In this document: in pieces, positions 53,614 through 64,000 of the stretch | Layout: each line of letters opens with the position of its first letter | How positions within the stretch are numbered: the first letter of the stretch is position 1 | NCBI GenBank assembly: GCA_022605425.2 | Contig: JAKIMF020000001.1 | Span: forward strand, 622,501 to 686,500 | DNA from: Hamiltosporidium tvaerminnensis | Lineage: Eukaryota; Microsporidia; Dubosqiidae | Reading direction: 5' to 3' | Length of the DNA stretch: 64,000 nucleotides | The notes under the pieces: model-generated | What the model was told of the DNA's origin: nothing | The model's database searches: none | The model's input: the letters and a program-made list of their open reading frames with translations, nothing else | Position numbers and translations under genes: made by a program

Positions 53614-54478
53614 AAAATTTGTATTTTTTTTGTTCTTATATACTTTTAAATATCAACAAATTTATCAACAGAATATACTAGTATTATTAATTTATCAAAT
53701 ATATGTCATATCAAATAAATTAATAATATTTAGGATTTAGATATCTAGATAGAGATATAGAGTATTCGAAGTAGGGTAAATGGTCATATAAGATAGATGA
53801 TATGGGATAGGATGGTACAAGTGATGTATTTTGCGAATAATGTAGATGGTCATAATATATGTGGTGAGATATTTAATTATAGATTGATCTATTGTAGTAA
53901 TTTAATATATAATATATTAATGGTAATATAATATTAATTTAATATTTATTAAATGTGATATTTAAATATATTTTGATCACTTAATACAAACATTTAATAA
54001 AAGAAAGTAATTAAATTATAAATTGATAATTAAAAATATTGTAAAAAAATACTTTGATATTTTATATCTGATGGATCTTTAAAAATGATCTTAAAAATTA
54101 AGTATTTACAAACTGGGAATTCAAAAATATTTCATATCTGTGAATTGATAAATAAGAGATGTCTATAAAGAATAATATTATAATAGTAAAACATTATAAA
54201 AATAAATTTAGAAATATAATAAAAAATAATTAACAGAAAAAAATATGAAAGGTAAAATTTTTATCTTTTTAAGCTATTTACTAATATATAATTCTTATTT
54301 AAAGAATTAAAAACGAATAATAATAATGTAAAGGTAGTAATTAATGAATACCTTGCGATTAGAATAAATGTAAGAGAATAAGAAAGGTAAATATTTATCA
54401 TAAAATTTTCAAGAACTAAAAATATTTTATAAAGAAAAATAAAAGATGAAAGAAATATTTTTTATTATAAATTTACAT
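53614..54478. other. AT-rich intergenic, no gene seen
   Basis: Short AT repeats (TTAATATATAATATATTAAT near 53900). No ORF. Confidence 0.6.
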
Positions 54479-55063
54479 TTAGAAAAAGGAATTATTTTTA
54501 TCGTTACCGGGTTTTTTTAAATTATCTGGGTCGGGGTTGGCTCCTGCTTTCTTATCTTTACTTGGAACAAAAGGATCAAATCTTGCCAGTGGTGGTACGT
54601 CTGGTGTTGGCTCTTCATCATCTTTTTTACTTTTATCTACCCTAGATCTAAATAATTCATCATCTTCTGTGACAAACATTCCACCTTTAGGTGAATAAAA
54701 ATTAGGTCCAAAAAAGGAACCATAAGGAGAAAATCCCGTAGGATAAAGATCATTTTCGCCAACACGACTAAAACTTTTGTTTGGTGAAAAATCAAAATCG
54801 TATCTGTTACTACTCAAAGTTTCTAAATTTTCTGATTTCGATTTAATAAAAGACAGCCCTTCATAATTTAAATCTTCCGGTTTTTCTTTTTGGTTTAGAG
54901 GTAACGACTTTTCAAAAAATTCCATAAATTTATCAAAATCTACTGTTTCACTTCGTGAAAGTAAATATGAACGGTTGTTACCTGTTATAAGAAACTTATC
55001 CTTCTCTATTTCTTGTACTTTAAATTTCTTCTCAACCTTCTTTAAAAAATCATCAAAATCCAT
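54479..55063 (-). CDS. PI31/Fub1-like proteasome regulator
   Basis: 194 aa, shorter than yeast Fub1 (250) and human PI31 (271). The C-terminal half carries the ordered PI31 signature: DLYPTGFSPYG (105-115; family DLDPFG), SPKGGMFVTEDDELF (124-138; family GGMLxGPxxPxF), ARFDPFVP (160-167; family GARFDPFGP) and NPDPDNLKKPG (176-186; family NPDPDHLPPPG). In PI31 this proline-rich tail enters the 20S proteasome and its last residues engage the pockets; here the end is NNSFF rather than the usual YDDMFM type. The N-terminal 60 residues would be a reduced FP-like domain (FLITGNNRSYLL). CCC lies 4 bases before the ATG (55068-55070). Confidence 0.72.
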   Translation of the reverse strand: MDFDDFLKKVEKKFKVQEIEKDKFLITGNNRSYLLSRSETVDFDKFMEFFEKSLPLNQKEKPEDLNYEGLSFIKSKSENLETLSSNRYDFDFSPNKSFSRVGENDLYPTGFSPYGSFFGPNFYSPKGGMFVTEDDELFRSRVDKSKKDDEEPTPDVPPLARFDPFVPSKDKKAGANPDPDNLKKPGNDKNNSFF

Positions 55064-55532
55064 TGAAGGGATACTTTTTTAAATAATATTTTTACCTTTT
55101 AAAAGGAGAATCATTATATTTTATAGGTAAGCAACCAATTATTTATTAGAAGTTCTTAAAACAGGAAATTAAATTGTTTTAAAAAATCTTTTATTTTTAT
55201 AAAAATAAATCGTAAGAGAATTTATTGAAAAGGAAATAAATTTGTTTTACAATTGTATTTCATTTCATAAAAATAAATTTTAAAAGAATTTATTGAAAAG
55301 TAGAAATTTTAAAAAAAACTTTATAAAATTTATTTAAATCAAATTATTTTTACACATTTTAAAAGATATTGTAATTGACAATATTCAACTATGTGATTTA
55401 TAAACAATTAATAACAAGTTCCCTCTTGCTTTGTTTACTCAACTGATAAAATTCGTAGAAAAATTATCTTATATGTTTAAATTTTAAATTATTTTACTTA
55501 TTACTTCGTATAAAGTTACTAATTGACCTCAC

Positions 55533-55763
55533 CATGCCGGAACAGAATTGGCTTGGGGTATTCTTGCTTGTCTTAAGAGGCGACTAAAAGGGACTGATCC
55601 CTCATGTTGGGGCTGGGCGTAGAGCTAACAACCCACCCTTTAAAACTACCTGTTACGAAACCCGAAAAAAGCAAACAAATCCACTGGAAAAATACCGGTG
55701 GGCGATATTACTATGAGAGGCCAAGGCTTGCATAGGGCTGTAGTGCCAAGGATGAACTAATGA
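55533..55763 (+). repeat. dispersed repeat family B, copy 2
   Basis: About 230 bp matching 28893-29126 in the same orientation. It keeps GAGGCGACTAAAAGGGACTG, TGTTGGGGCTGGGCGTAGAG, CCTGTTACGAAACCCG, AATCCACTGGAAAAATACCG and GAGGCCAAGGCTTGC. It is GC-richer and less decayed than copy 1. Confidence 0.85.
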
Positions 55764-57321
55764 AAGCTACTAATTATTATTTTAATCTCAAAAAAAGAGA
55801 TGTAGCAAAATAAATTAAAGGGATTCATTTCTATCAATACACCTGTAATATATTATTCTTAGATTGCAAATCATTAATATAATTGATTTAAAAAAATTAT
55901 TTACAGAGTTTTATTAGAATTATATAAACGATTTCTTTTGTTTAAGATTTATGGCAAGTTATATTAATCTTCGTTGCTTTATTCTTGTGTGTTTGTAATT
56001 TATGCCTCAATTTAAATTTTTGTAACAAACCAAATTTTTTAATATTGTATTTTACTTTACATACTTCTTTTTTTAATTGTAAAGTATTGTATAATATATT
56101 TAATCTTTGGCTGTGTTTTGGCTTTCTAAAAGTATTTCGAGACACACTAATACTCTCGGCAAGATTAATACAGTTTAAAATATTTTGCGAATTTGATGAT
56201 TTAATTTTAAAAAGTATAAATTTTGAAATTTATTTTTGGGAATAACCAAAGAATCAATCTACTGTTTTCCAAATACTTTGTTTTTTAGAGCTGAATTCTT
56301 AATAATCATAAGACAAATATATTAGTAGAACACTTTATTTGCAAAATTTTTAGTTTTTTTCTATTTCTTGATTTGAATTAATAAAATAAATTCGAGAAGT
56401 TATACCTAATTTTATGAGCAATATAGTGATTTTTTCATTTAAGAATAAATATTGCGTTCAGTATTTGTTATATCTGCTTCTAATTATATTTTCATGGTAT
56501 TTTACTATTTTAGATTAATTTGTGGAATCTTTGTGGAATGAAATGCAAAATGTTTAAGAAGATCCGAGATTTAATATATGCAGCAAAACATGCCACAGAA
56601 AATTTTTATATTTGAGCAATATATATGCAATATGGAATTATATCTATTGAATTCAATCACTACATTTCTAACCAAAATTTTAGTATCTCCAAATTATGAA
56701 GAATACTTTCTAAATTTTTAAATATACTTTCGTCGTATTTAGCTATTAAAATGTTTAATAAGCAAATTTGCTCTTGTTCCCTTATAATTTTTTACCTCAG
56801 TTAAAATATCTGGATCATTCAATTTATTTTATATTATTATGAAGTATCAATCTCATGATATAACATTGATTTTTTCATGAAGATATTTAAATAGTTTCTA
56901 ATTGAGCAATATGAATGAATATTAAATTAAAATTCCGCATGGCTAGCTACAAGCTTTTATTTAAATGTGAGGAATATTTTTTATTCAACATATCTTCCTC
57001 CTACAAAAAATTTAAAAAGTTTTGTAATCACAAATAAGGAACAGCCAATCAAAAAAACTTATCTTCGACGAAAAGCTGGCTTAAGATAAACGAAGATCGA
57101 GCTTTAGTAAAATCAGTGAAGCATAACGAGGTTTATTTTCATTACCAATATTATTTTACGAGTATATTTAAAACAACGATATAAATATATTGAATTAACT
57201 TTTGTGAGAAAATAAATTATTTTTAATCAAATAAAAATCAATTTTGAAAATATGTAGGCAATAAAGATATAATTATATAAACAATTTAACAATTAGGCAA
57301 AATATTACGTTTTAATGTAAT
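55764..57321. other. intergenic, no gene supported
   Basis: Two overlapping antisense ORFs at 55942-56245 show no family pattern. Otherwise AT-rich. Confidence 0.5.
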
Positions 57322-58296
57322 TTAGTTATTTCTCTCGTTATAGCCGTTTATTCCCGAGATAATTGCACCTATGGAAGATATAAATCCAGAATTACTTATA
57401 AATATAGGATTAACTTTTTGATTGCTTAATTTGTTAGTAATTTCTGATATTTTCTTAATTATACAATCTTCTGTGCAAAAATAGCCAGTAAAAACCAGGG
57501 AACTTGAATTTGTTCTTTCATATTCATTTAAGCATATATATATTATATTATTAAGAATCATATGCAATATCGATGATAAAATATCGTCATTTCTGAAATC
57601 AGATTTTTGATCAACTGATAATTTACCTAGTGATATCAAAATACTATTATCAAGTTCTGTTTCTTTTAAATTATCTTGGTTTGAAAAAACATCAGAAAAT
57701 CCTAAATCTACATTTTCATTCTTGCCTCTTTCTAATAATTCAAAGATTTCTTTAAATTCTACATCTTTAATGAACAACTTTGCAAGACCGAAAAAGGTAG
57801 CTCCGCCTATCGGAAGACTTGCTATATTGGTATATCCATCCACATCTGTTTTAATTATTGATACACCAGTACCTATATAAATCACAAGACATGGTCCTTT
57901 TGTTTTTACTGTTTTTTTCTTATTTTTTTCATATAGAAAAAAATTCCCAATGTTATTTTCAAGCAAACACTCCAATCCTTTGTAGATAGCTTTTATTTTA
58001 GCAACGATAACAATATTTTTTGTGTCAAGTTTTAATTTTTCAATGTATTTGTGAAAATTTCCTACTGTCAAGTAGATTTTAACATCTTTATTTTCAAGCA
58101 TCAGCATTTGATTCAAAAGATCGAGGTTCTTAGATTTAAAAGATATCAATTCGAAATACAAATTATTACTTTCGATTGATAAAAAAGCAATTTTAATAAT
58201 ATTTACTCCTATATCTATACCTATTGCATTTTTAAAATTATTTATACCCGAAGAATTAATATATTTACTCGAAATAGGTATTTTTCTTTTTTCCAT
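57322..58296 (-). CDS. CAB1: pantothenate kinase, eukaryotic type II
   Basis: 324 aa (yeast Cab1 has 367). PanK phosphorylates pantothenate, the first step of coenzyme A synthesis. The ASKHA ATP-binding fold is marked by GIDIGVNIIKIAFL (26-39), CLVIYIGTGVSIIKTD (136-151; family LLVNIGSGVSIxxV) and LPIGGATFFGLAKLF (161-175; family IGGGTFxGL). A late block, SLVFTGYFC, then GFISSIGAII, matches the family VFxGxFLR and GYLGAxGA. One glycine of the GGGT loop is alanine here. Start is the first ATG; no CCC/GGG tract lies nearby. Confidence 0.87.
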   Translation of the reverse strand: MEKRKIPISSKYINSSGINNFKNAIGIDIGVNIIKIAFLSIESNNLYFELISFKSKNLDLLNQMLMLENKDVKIYLTVGNFHKYIEKLKLDTKNIVIVAKIKAIYKGLECLLENNIGNFFLYEKNKKKTVKTKGPCLVIYIGTGVSIIKTDVDGYTNIASLPIGGATFFGLAKLFIKDVEFKEIFELLERGKNENVDLGFSDVFSNQDNLKETELDNSILISLGKLSVDQKSDFRNDDILSSILHMILNNIIYICLNEYERTNSSSLVFTGYFCTEDCIIKKISEITNKLSNQKVNPIFISNSGFISSIGAIISGINGYNERNN

Positions 58297-61200
58297 AAGC
58301 TTAAAATCGTGTTTGTATTTATAGTTTCAGATTTATAATTTAACTATTATCTTTGGAATCACAGAAGGACTTATTGTAGCACGAAAAATATTATTTGTTC
58401 TTAAAAATCCAAAAACTAATATTTGTTGTGCATTATAATTGCTAGAAAAACGTTTAGAATTCTATAAATTAAATTTTAAAAAGATTATATTCGATTTTAC
58501 TAAAATCAATTTTTTAATATAATCATGTATTTCTTTAAATATCTCATAGAAACTTAGACAACATGTTTGAAACTTAGAGTAAAAATTTAATATATAATTT
58601 AAAGTTAGAATATTTCTAAATATATTAAAAATTAAAATAGAATGTTTTTTTAGATTTCCAAAGGAAGAATAATTTCAAATCCTAGAATATTAATCAGAAA
58701 TCTTCGAATTTTGAACCCATGTTGTATATTTCAGTTTAGATCAAAATTCTAATTTATTTTTTAGGTGTTATCAAACAATAAAAGTTTAAATTCTCATATC
58801 TTAATTTTATATTTAAAAGCAGGATTATTTTTTATTGATTTTTTCCAAAAACTTGTAGCAAGCATATGCGTTTATGTTAATTATTTTTCCCAAAAACCCA
58901 AATATATATTTCTAGATCATTTTCGTGCGTTAAAACACAAGCCTCGGAAATTTAGCAGATTTATAATAGGTTATTTGCTTATAGAGGCATAAAATTTTTT
59001 GAAATTTACTGAATCAACTATTTGAACCCAAAAATATGTAATTAGGGAGTTTCTTTATCAAAGGAGAAAAAAACGCCATATTTCATCAACTATTTACAAT
59101 TACAAATCTTTTATAAAATTGATTAAATGAGCACACGCAATGCTCAACGATAGGAGTTTCTTAGAAATTGTAATCCATAATATTATTTGATTCGGTTTCA
59201 TCTCCTTTTGGATGAATGGGGAAAAATATAGTTTTAAATATGTTTCATTACCTATATAATTCTGAATTAGCTATTTTACAAACCAAACTATTCTTTTTTA
59301 AAGCTTTATTTCAAATTTTTTACATAGAATAAAAACTTATTCTAGTTGTTTGACTATGAACCTAATTTCTAGAATAATTAACATAGCAGTTTCCAAGCCG
59401 AAATATAACTCTAGATAGTAATCTTTCAGAAGATCTCAAAAGTGAACCAAGAACGCTTCTAAATTAAATAAATACATATAATTCATGATATGAAATAAAG
59501 TAATGTCGAATTAATTTACATAAAATATGAAAAATATTTAAATAAAGTTAAAAAGATGAATTTAACAAAAAGCAGTAATAGTCGACATTCTTCTTATTAG
59601 AGAACATAATCATGAATGTTTTATCCAAACTCAAGAGATACAAATTTCGATATTTGCAATTTAAAATCTTATTTTAGTTCTAAATACTGTTTTTTTTATC
59701 GATCTTAACTTAAAATATGTGCAGAACCATTGAAATTAACAAAACTAATAACATTTCTTAAAATAAAAGTGGTTTATCACAGCTATCATATTTTACTCCC
59801 CAATTAAAAGCTAGCCCAATTGTCTAAATTTATAAATGAAACACGAAAGTATCATGGATGTTGAAAGGCTACCAAAAGCGGGTGGTTGATATAAGTGAAA
59901 CTTTGGAAAGGTCTTCAATATGAATATAATAAAAAAAATATAGACAAAGTATGAAATACAACTCTACTTATTCTAAGTATACAAGAAAAATGTAAAATTG
60001 TTTTTTAATTCTTTTAATTCTTATAACTACAATTATATTTAAGTTGATGCATACTAATCAGTAGATTAAAGTTCAAAAATGTTTTCAAAGGAATGCGAAT
60101 AATACAATATTTTTCAAATTCTAAATATAATTGTTTCTGCATCAACATGAGAATAGAAAAACTTTCTAAATATTTGAAATTCTGCAGTTTATTTTATCGT
60201 TTGGGAGATTTATGAATACCGGGAAATTCATTAAGCCAAAATCTATTTAAATAAAGATGAAACTCGAAAAATTCACTATTTTGAGTTTATTTTCCGCGAA
60301 TTATTGCTAAAAAACTTAAATTTGAATGATATCGGAAATTTTTATGAATCCATTGAGATAACATAGTTTTATTACAAAATTCTGAAAAAAACATGCAATT
60401 GTCGAAGTTTTGTATAAAATCAAAACAATTTGAAGCAGATTTTTTCAGAATAAACTATTACACATGAATATAGAAAAGTCTGCCTATATATGCAATTCTT
60501 AAGGTATTTAGTGTTTTAATGTGGTTTTTAAAAATATATGTCTACCTTTTAAAAGACAAGAATATTTTATCTTGTACAAATCACTAATCAGATGGAAATT
60601 TATAGTTTTTCTAAAATATGCTTAAAAATGAGACACCATCATTTTTTTTGTACATTTATACCAAGAACTTATAAAATATGGTTAAATTTCTTATAAATTT
60701 AGTATTATTCATAGAAATTAAAACTTAATAGCTGGTGTCATTCATTTTATCTGAAAATTGTTATTCGGTTACAAATTACTTAATTTTTTAAAAATTCTAT
60801 TGATATATATGTAGAAATCATCAGCCAAAGGTTTAAAGTAAATGTGTTTCAATTCTAAATGTGTTTTCAAAAATTTACCACCAAAAAATTTCGGATTACA
60901 AAAGAATAACTTGATGTAAAACCAAAGCCAAAACGATATAATATTTTTTTTAATTATTTCAAAATTTATTCTAAGAAAAGAAATACCTATATAAAATTAA
61001 AAATAATTTAAAAGTTTGCAAGGCTCAAAACGATGAATTCATATAGTATAAAAATCGAAAGAAAAAATCTCGGGCGAAACTAATCGAGCTCGGAATATCA
61101 TGATTTTGAACTATATATAACTATGCCTACACGTGATTTTCACCTTTTAATCAACCTATATCTTTGTTTTTGATTATAATCTATTCTTTCTATCTATTTA

Positions 61201-64000
61201 ATGTTTTTCCCTTTAAAAAACTCCGATTTTGTAATATTTATACCACTAAGCATCTTTCACGGGTCTGTCAACGTTCCCTAGCGGTCCCTTCCTCTTTTCG
61301 CTTATTTTTTTTTCAAAACTCTAATAGATTTAAAATTTGAGGAACATCTGATTAACGAGCATCAACAAATACGGAATACCTTGAATTTATAATTATCTAA
61401 AAAAGCCATTATTTTTTTTAATTTTTTAAATTTCATACTAATATATAAATGAATTGGTAGTAAACATGTTTCAAAAAATCTTTATGTTCTTCTGCAAATG
61501 AAAATAAATAACATGGTTATTAACTTAATCGATTTTAAATAATCCACAAAAAAAGAGATCGTAAAAAAAAGGCGCAAATTTTTTTTTACTCCATAATACG
61601 TTTGTCTTTGGGAAGTGCACATTTGATAAAACCAGGTTTTGCATGTTGGTTTGCTTACAAAAATATAATCAATCAACAAACTCTTTTTGATGCTGTAGCT
61701 AACTAAATAATTGCTTTATCGGACAGAAACACTAGAAATTACAAGAAAGTATTTCAGAGCTGGAATCAATTTAGCGAGATTCATGTCTTTGCGACAATCT
61801 AGGCAATCTTTATAATAAAATCAAAGTAAATTTCGACATTCTTGAGCTGAAATGTTGTATTGAATCAACTAAGACGGCCAGAATTAATATAAAAGGTTGA
61901 TTTGATGTGATTTACGCCTTTAAAAAGCCTTTCTTAAACCTTAATTTGTAAAAAAAACGAATCAGAGACTCATAGAGTTTCCATTCTATAAGTTTGATTC
62001 TTTTGCTCAAAACAATCGAGTTAACGCTATAATAAAAAATTCTCGCTTAAAAAGTCTTCCTCTATCTTAAAATCAGAGATATGCACAATGTTTAGTCCTA
62101 CAAAGATTTAATAGCCATTTGAATGTGTGGGTCAGACAGTAAAAAAAATTGAACAAAAGGCGCATGAAACTGATAGGAAGATATGATTTGCTAATTATTT
62201 CATTTTTGATTTGGTATAGCACAACAGGATCAGTAAAACTTTCATATTAGAATTTAAGCTCTTACTTGGTTTTCTGTTATATAAACATAGTTTAGGACGG
62301 CTTAATGGCATGAATCAAAGCAAATATAATACTAATTTGAATTAATCTAAAGCTTGAAGATATTACACTAGTGTTAAATTTATTTTTAATGCATATTGCC
62401 TATTGAGATTGTATCCGAAGAGAATATTAAGCAAATAAATCAGAAGCCTTTCAAATGTAAAAAAAAAATTCTTAAAAGTTTAAAATGATAGAAAAAATAC
62501 AAAAACATAACAAAGCACATTTAGAAATATAAAGAAATAATTATAGAGTGTAAAATTTAAACAATTTCATGAAATATGGTTCAATTCAAAATCGGATATT
62601 GATAGAAATATAATATTAGTCTGAAAAGTATTGCCGCCTTTTCATAACACTTCGGAATGAATGGCTGTTTGCTAATAACACTTTTTTTTAGAATCCACAC
62701 ATAATACGTAAAATCTTTAACAAAGTTCCAAAATATATTCATATGTAAGTAATGAAACGTGTTTACAATAATTTAAGTGTTTGCGAATTCAAGAAATCTT
62801 CTTTTGATGTCATTAAATATGAGCGTGTATTTTTATTTGTTCCCCACTTAAAATTGTAAAGCTTCTCAGGACTATAATTAAGCTTTAAACGGAAACTTTA
62901 TATCAAATACATTGTTTTTGAAAAATAAAAATATCATGGCCTTTTTTAAGGTCACAATAGTTTCGAATGAGTGAATATAAAACATAAAACCAATTCGTAA
63001 AGAAATATTATCAATCAAACAATTGTATGAAAATTTTATTTAAAGTTGGATTGTGAGGAATTCTTAGGCAAAATAATCGATAAAAATAATCTTATTTCTT
63101 TCAAAATAATAATTAATCCTTTAGGATGTGTTCATTTGAAAGTTTAAAGAAACATAAAACAAAACCTTTAGTTTCAGAATTATATCCTATTACCACATAT
63201 TCTTCATTTTTTATGGATTTATTTTATTTTCCACAAAGAACGAGTAAAAATGATGTTAATTACAAAGAAATTATTCCCTTTTACTTAACATTGGTTAGAA
63301 GAATAATAAAGTAAAATTGTGAATAAATAGTGTATTTTAGGCAATATTAAAATGTTATAAAACACTTGAGTATTATAAAAAGCTTGAAAATATACTATCA
63401 CAAAAGAATTTAAGCTAAACCCAACCTAGGAACTAATCTCAGGTTTTTACTACAATCAAAAATTATTTACGCGCGCGAACACAATAACTGATATAATGAT
63501 ATTATCAAACTTCTATTATCGCATAGAATATCAGTAAGAATATATCGGGAATCAAAAGACGGCGCTTATACAAATATTTATTTTAGAATTCATAAATAGA
63601 ATATAAAAACTATATTGAAGTAGAAAATAAGAATCCTTCTTATATATTACTATAGTCTAGAATAATGACGCAGTGTATTTTCGATTTTTCAGAAATTTAT
63701 AAATTTCAAAAGACTAACAATCACCAAGTTAAAACATGTCTTACTCATAGAATTAATCGAGTTTTTTTTAAAAAAAATAATTATAGAGGCCTTGGTTCTG
63801 AACCGTTCCAAAAGGCAATACTTATTTATTTAATGATGCAGGAACGCGGAAACGAAACCATAATATCATAAGCTTATACACTCGATTTTAAAGTGTAAGT
63901 TTCTCTTCGAATAGTTTAGTCGTAAAGAATAAATTAAACATCACTGCCGAGTTTTGCAAAAAAAAAACATAAGTTTTAAAGAATTGCAAATTTTTATACA
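58297..64000. other. 5.7 kb without a recognisable gene
   Basis: AT-rich with only short ORFs (62-75 aa) that lack motifs, start signals or repeats. A slightly GC-richer patch lies at 61250-61310. No copy of families A or B, the retrotransposons or the tRNA-like repeats was recognised. Confidence 0.5.

Noticed and set aside
55942..56245. Overlapping 67- and 86-aa ORFs on opposite strands
   Set aside because: Neither shows a family pattern or start signal; cannot be told from chance frames.
61250..61310. GC-richer patch as a possible RNA gene
   Set aside because: I could not fold it into a tRNA-like or other known structure, and no A/B box pair is present.
63126..63871. 62- and 68-aa plus-strand ORFs near the window end
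   Set aside because: No motifs, no CCC/GGG start signal, isolated in gene-free DNA.

Overview
This is an AT-rich, intron-poor, gene-sparse eukaryotic window that looks microsporidian. Three things point there. Proteins are fungal/eukaryotic but short and divergent. Many start codons sit a few bases behind a CCC or GGG tract, the start-proximal signal known from Microsporidia. Long stretches hold only decayed mobile elements, as in the expanded genomes of lineages such as Hamiltosporidium or Edhazardia. The species is inference; no rRNA is present to settle it.

Layout. 0-10 kb is a housekeeping block: V-ATPase subunit d, two unrecognised small ORFs, ribosomal protein eS25, tRNA-Glu(UUC), calcineurin A and the mannosyltransferase ALG2. 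9.9-11.5 kb is a 5'-truncated R2/R4-type retrotransposon with a clear 15-bp target duplication. 13-18 kb carries a Snf7-like ESCRT-III protein, a GLTSCR1/BICRA-like chromatin protein with an AT-hook, and an arrestin-fold protein. 19-36 kb holds two paralogous leucine-rich-repeat genes (one frameshifted) around a 10-kb graveyard of decayed repeats and one fresh-looking Tc1/IS630-type DNA transposon with long composite inverted ends. 36-41.8 kb is further decayed sequence. 41.8-55 kb is a second gene block: INCENP and KNL1/Spc105 head to head, a nearly full-length but frameshifted R2/R4-type retrotransposon, a small KEN-box plus D-box protein, GOT1, a single-pass membrane protein and a PI31-like proteasome regulator. 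A pantothenate kinase lies at 57.3-58.3 kb; the last 5.7 kb shows no gene.

How genes may work together. INCENP (Aurora activation), KNL1 (outer-kinetochore scaffold with a PP1-docking RVSF) and the securin-like KEN/D-box protein form a mitotic trio within 10 kb, and PI31 acts on the proteasome. V-ATPase d, GOT1, Snf7 and the arrestin-like protein belong to endomembrane traffic. Repeats are abundant: tRNA-Glu-derived SINE-like copies, two dispersed families, LINE remnants, and tandem duplications of about 72 bp that start inside the last codons of three genes.
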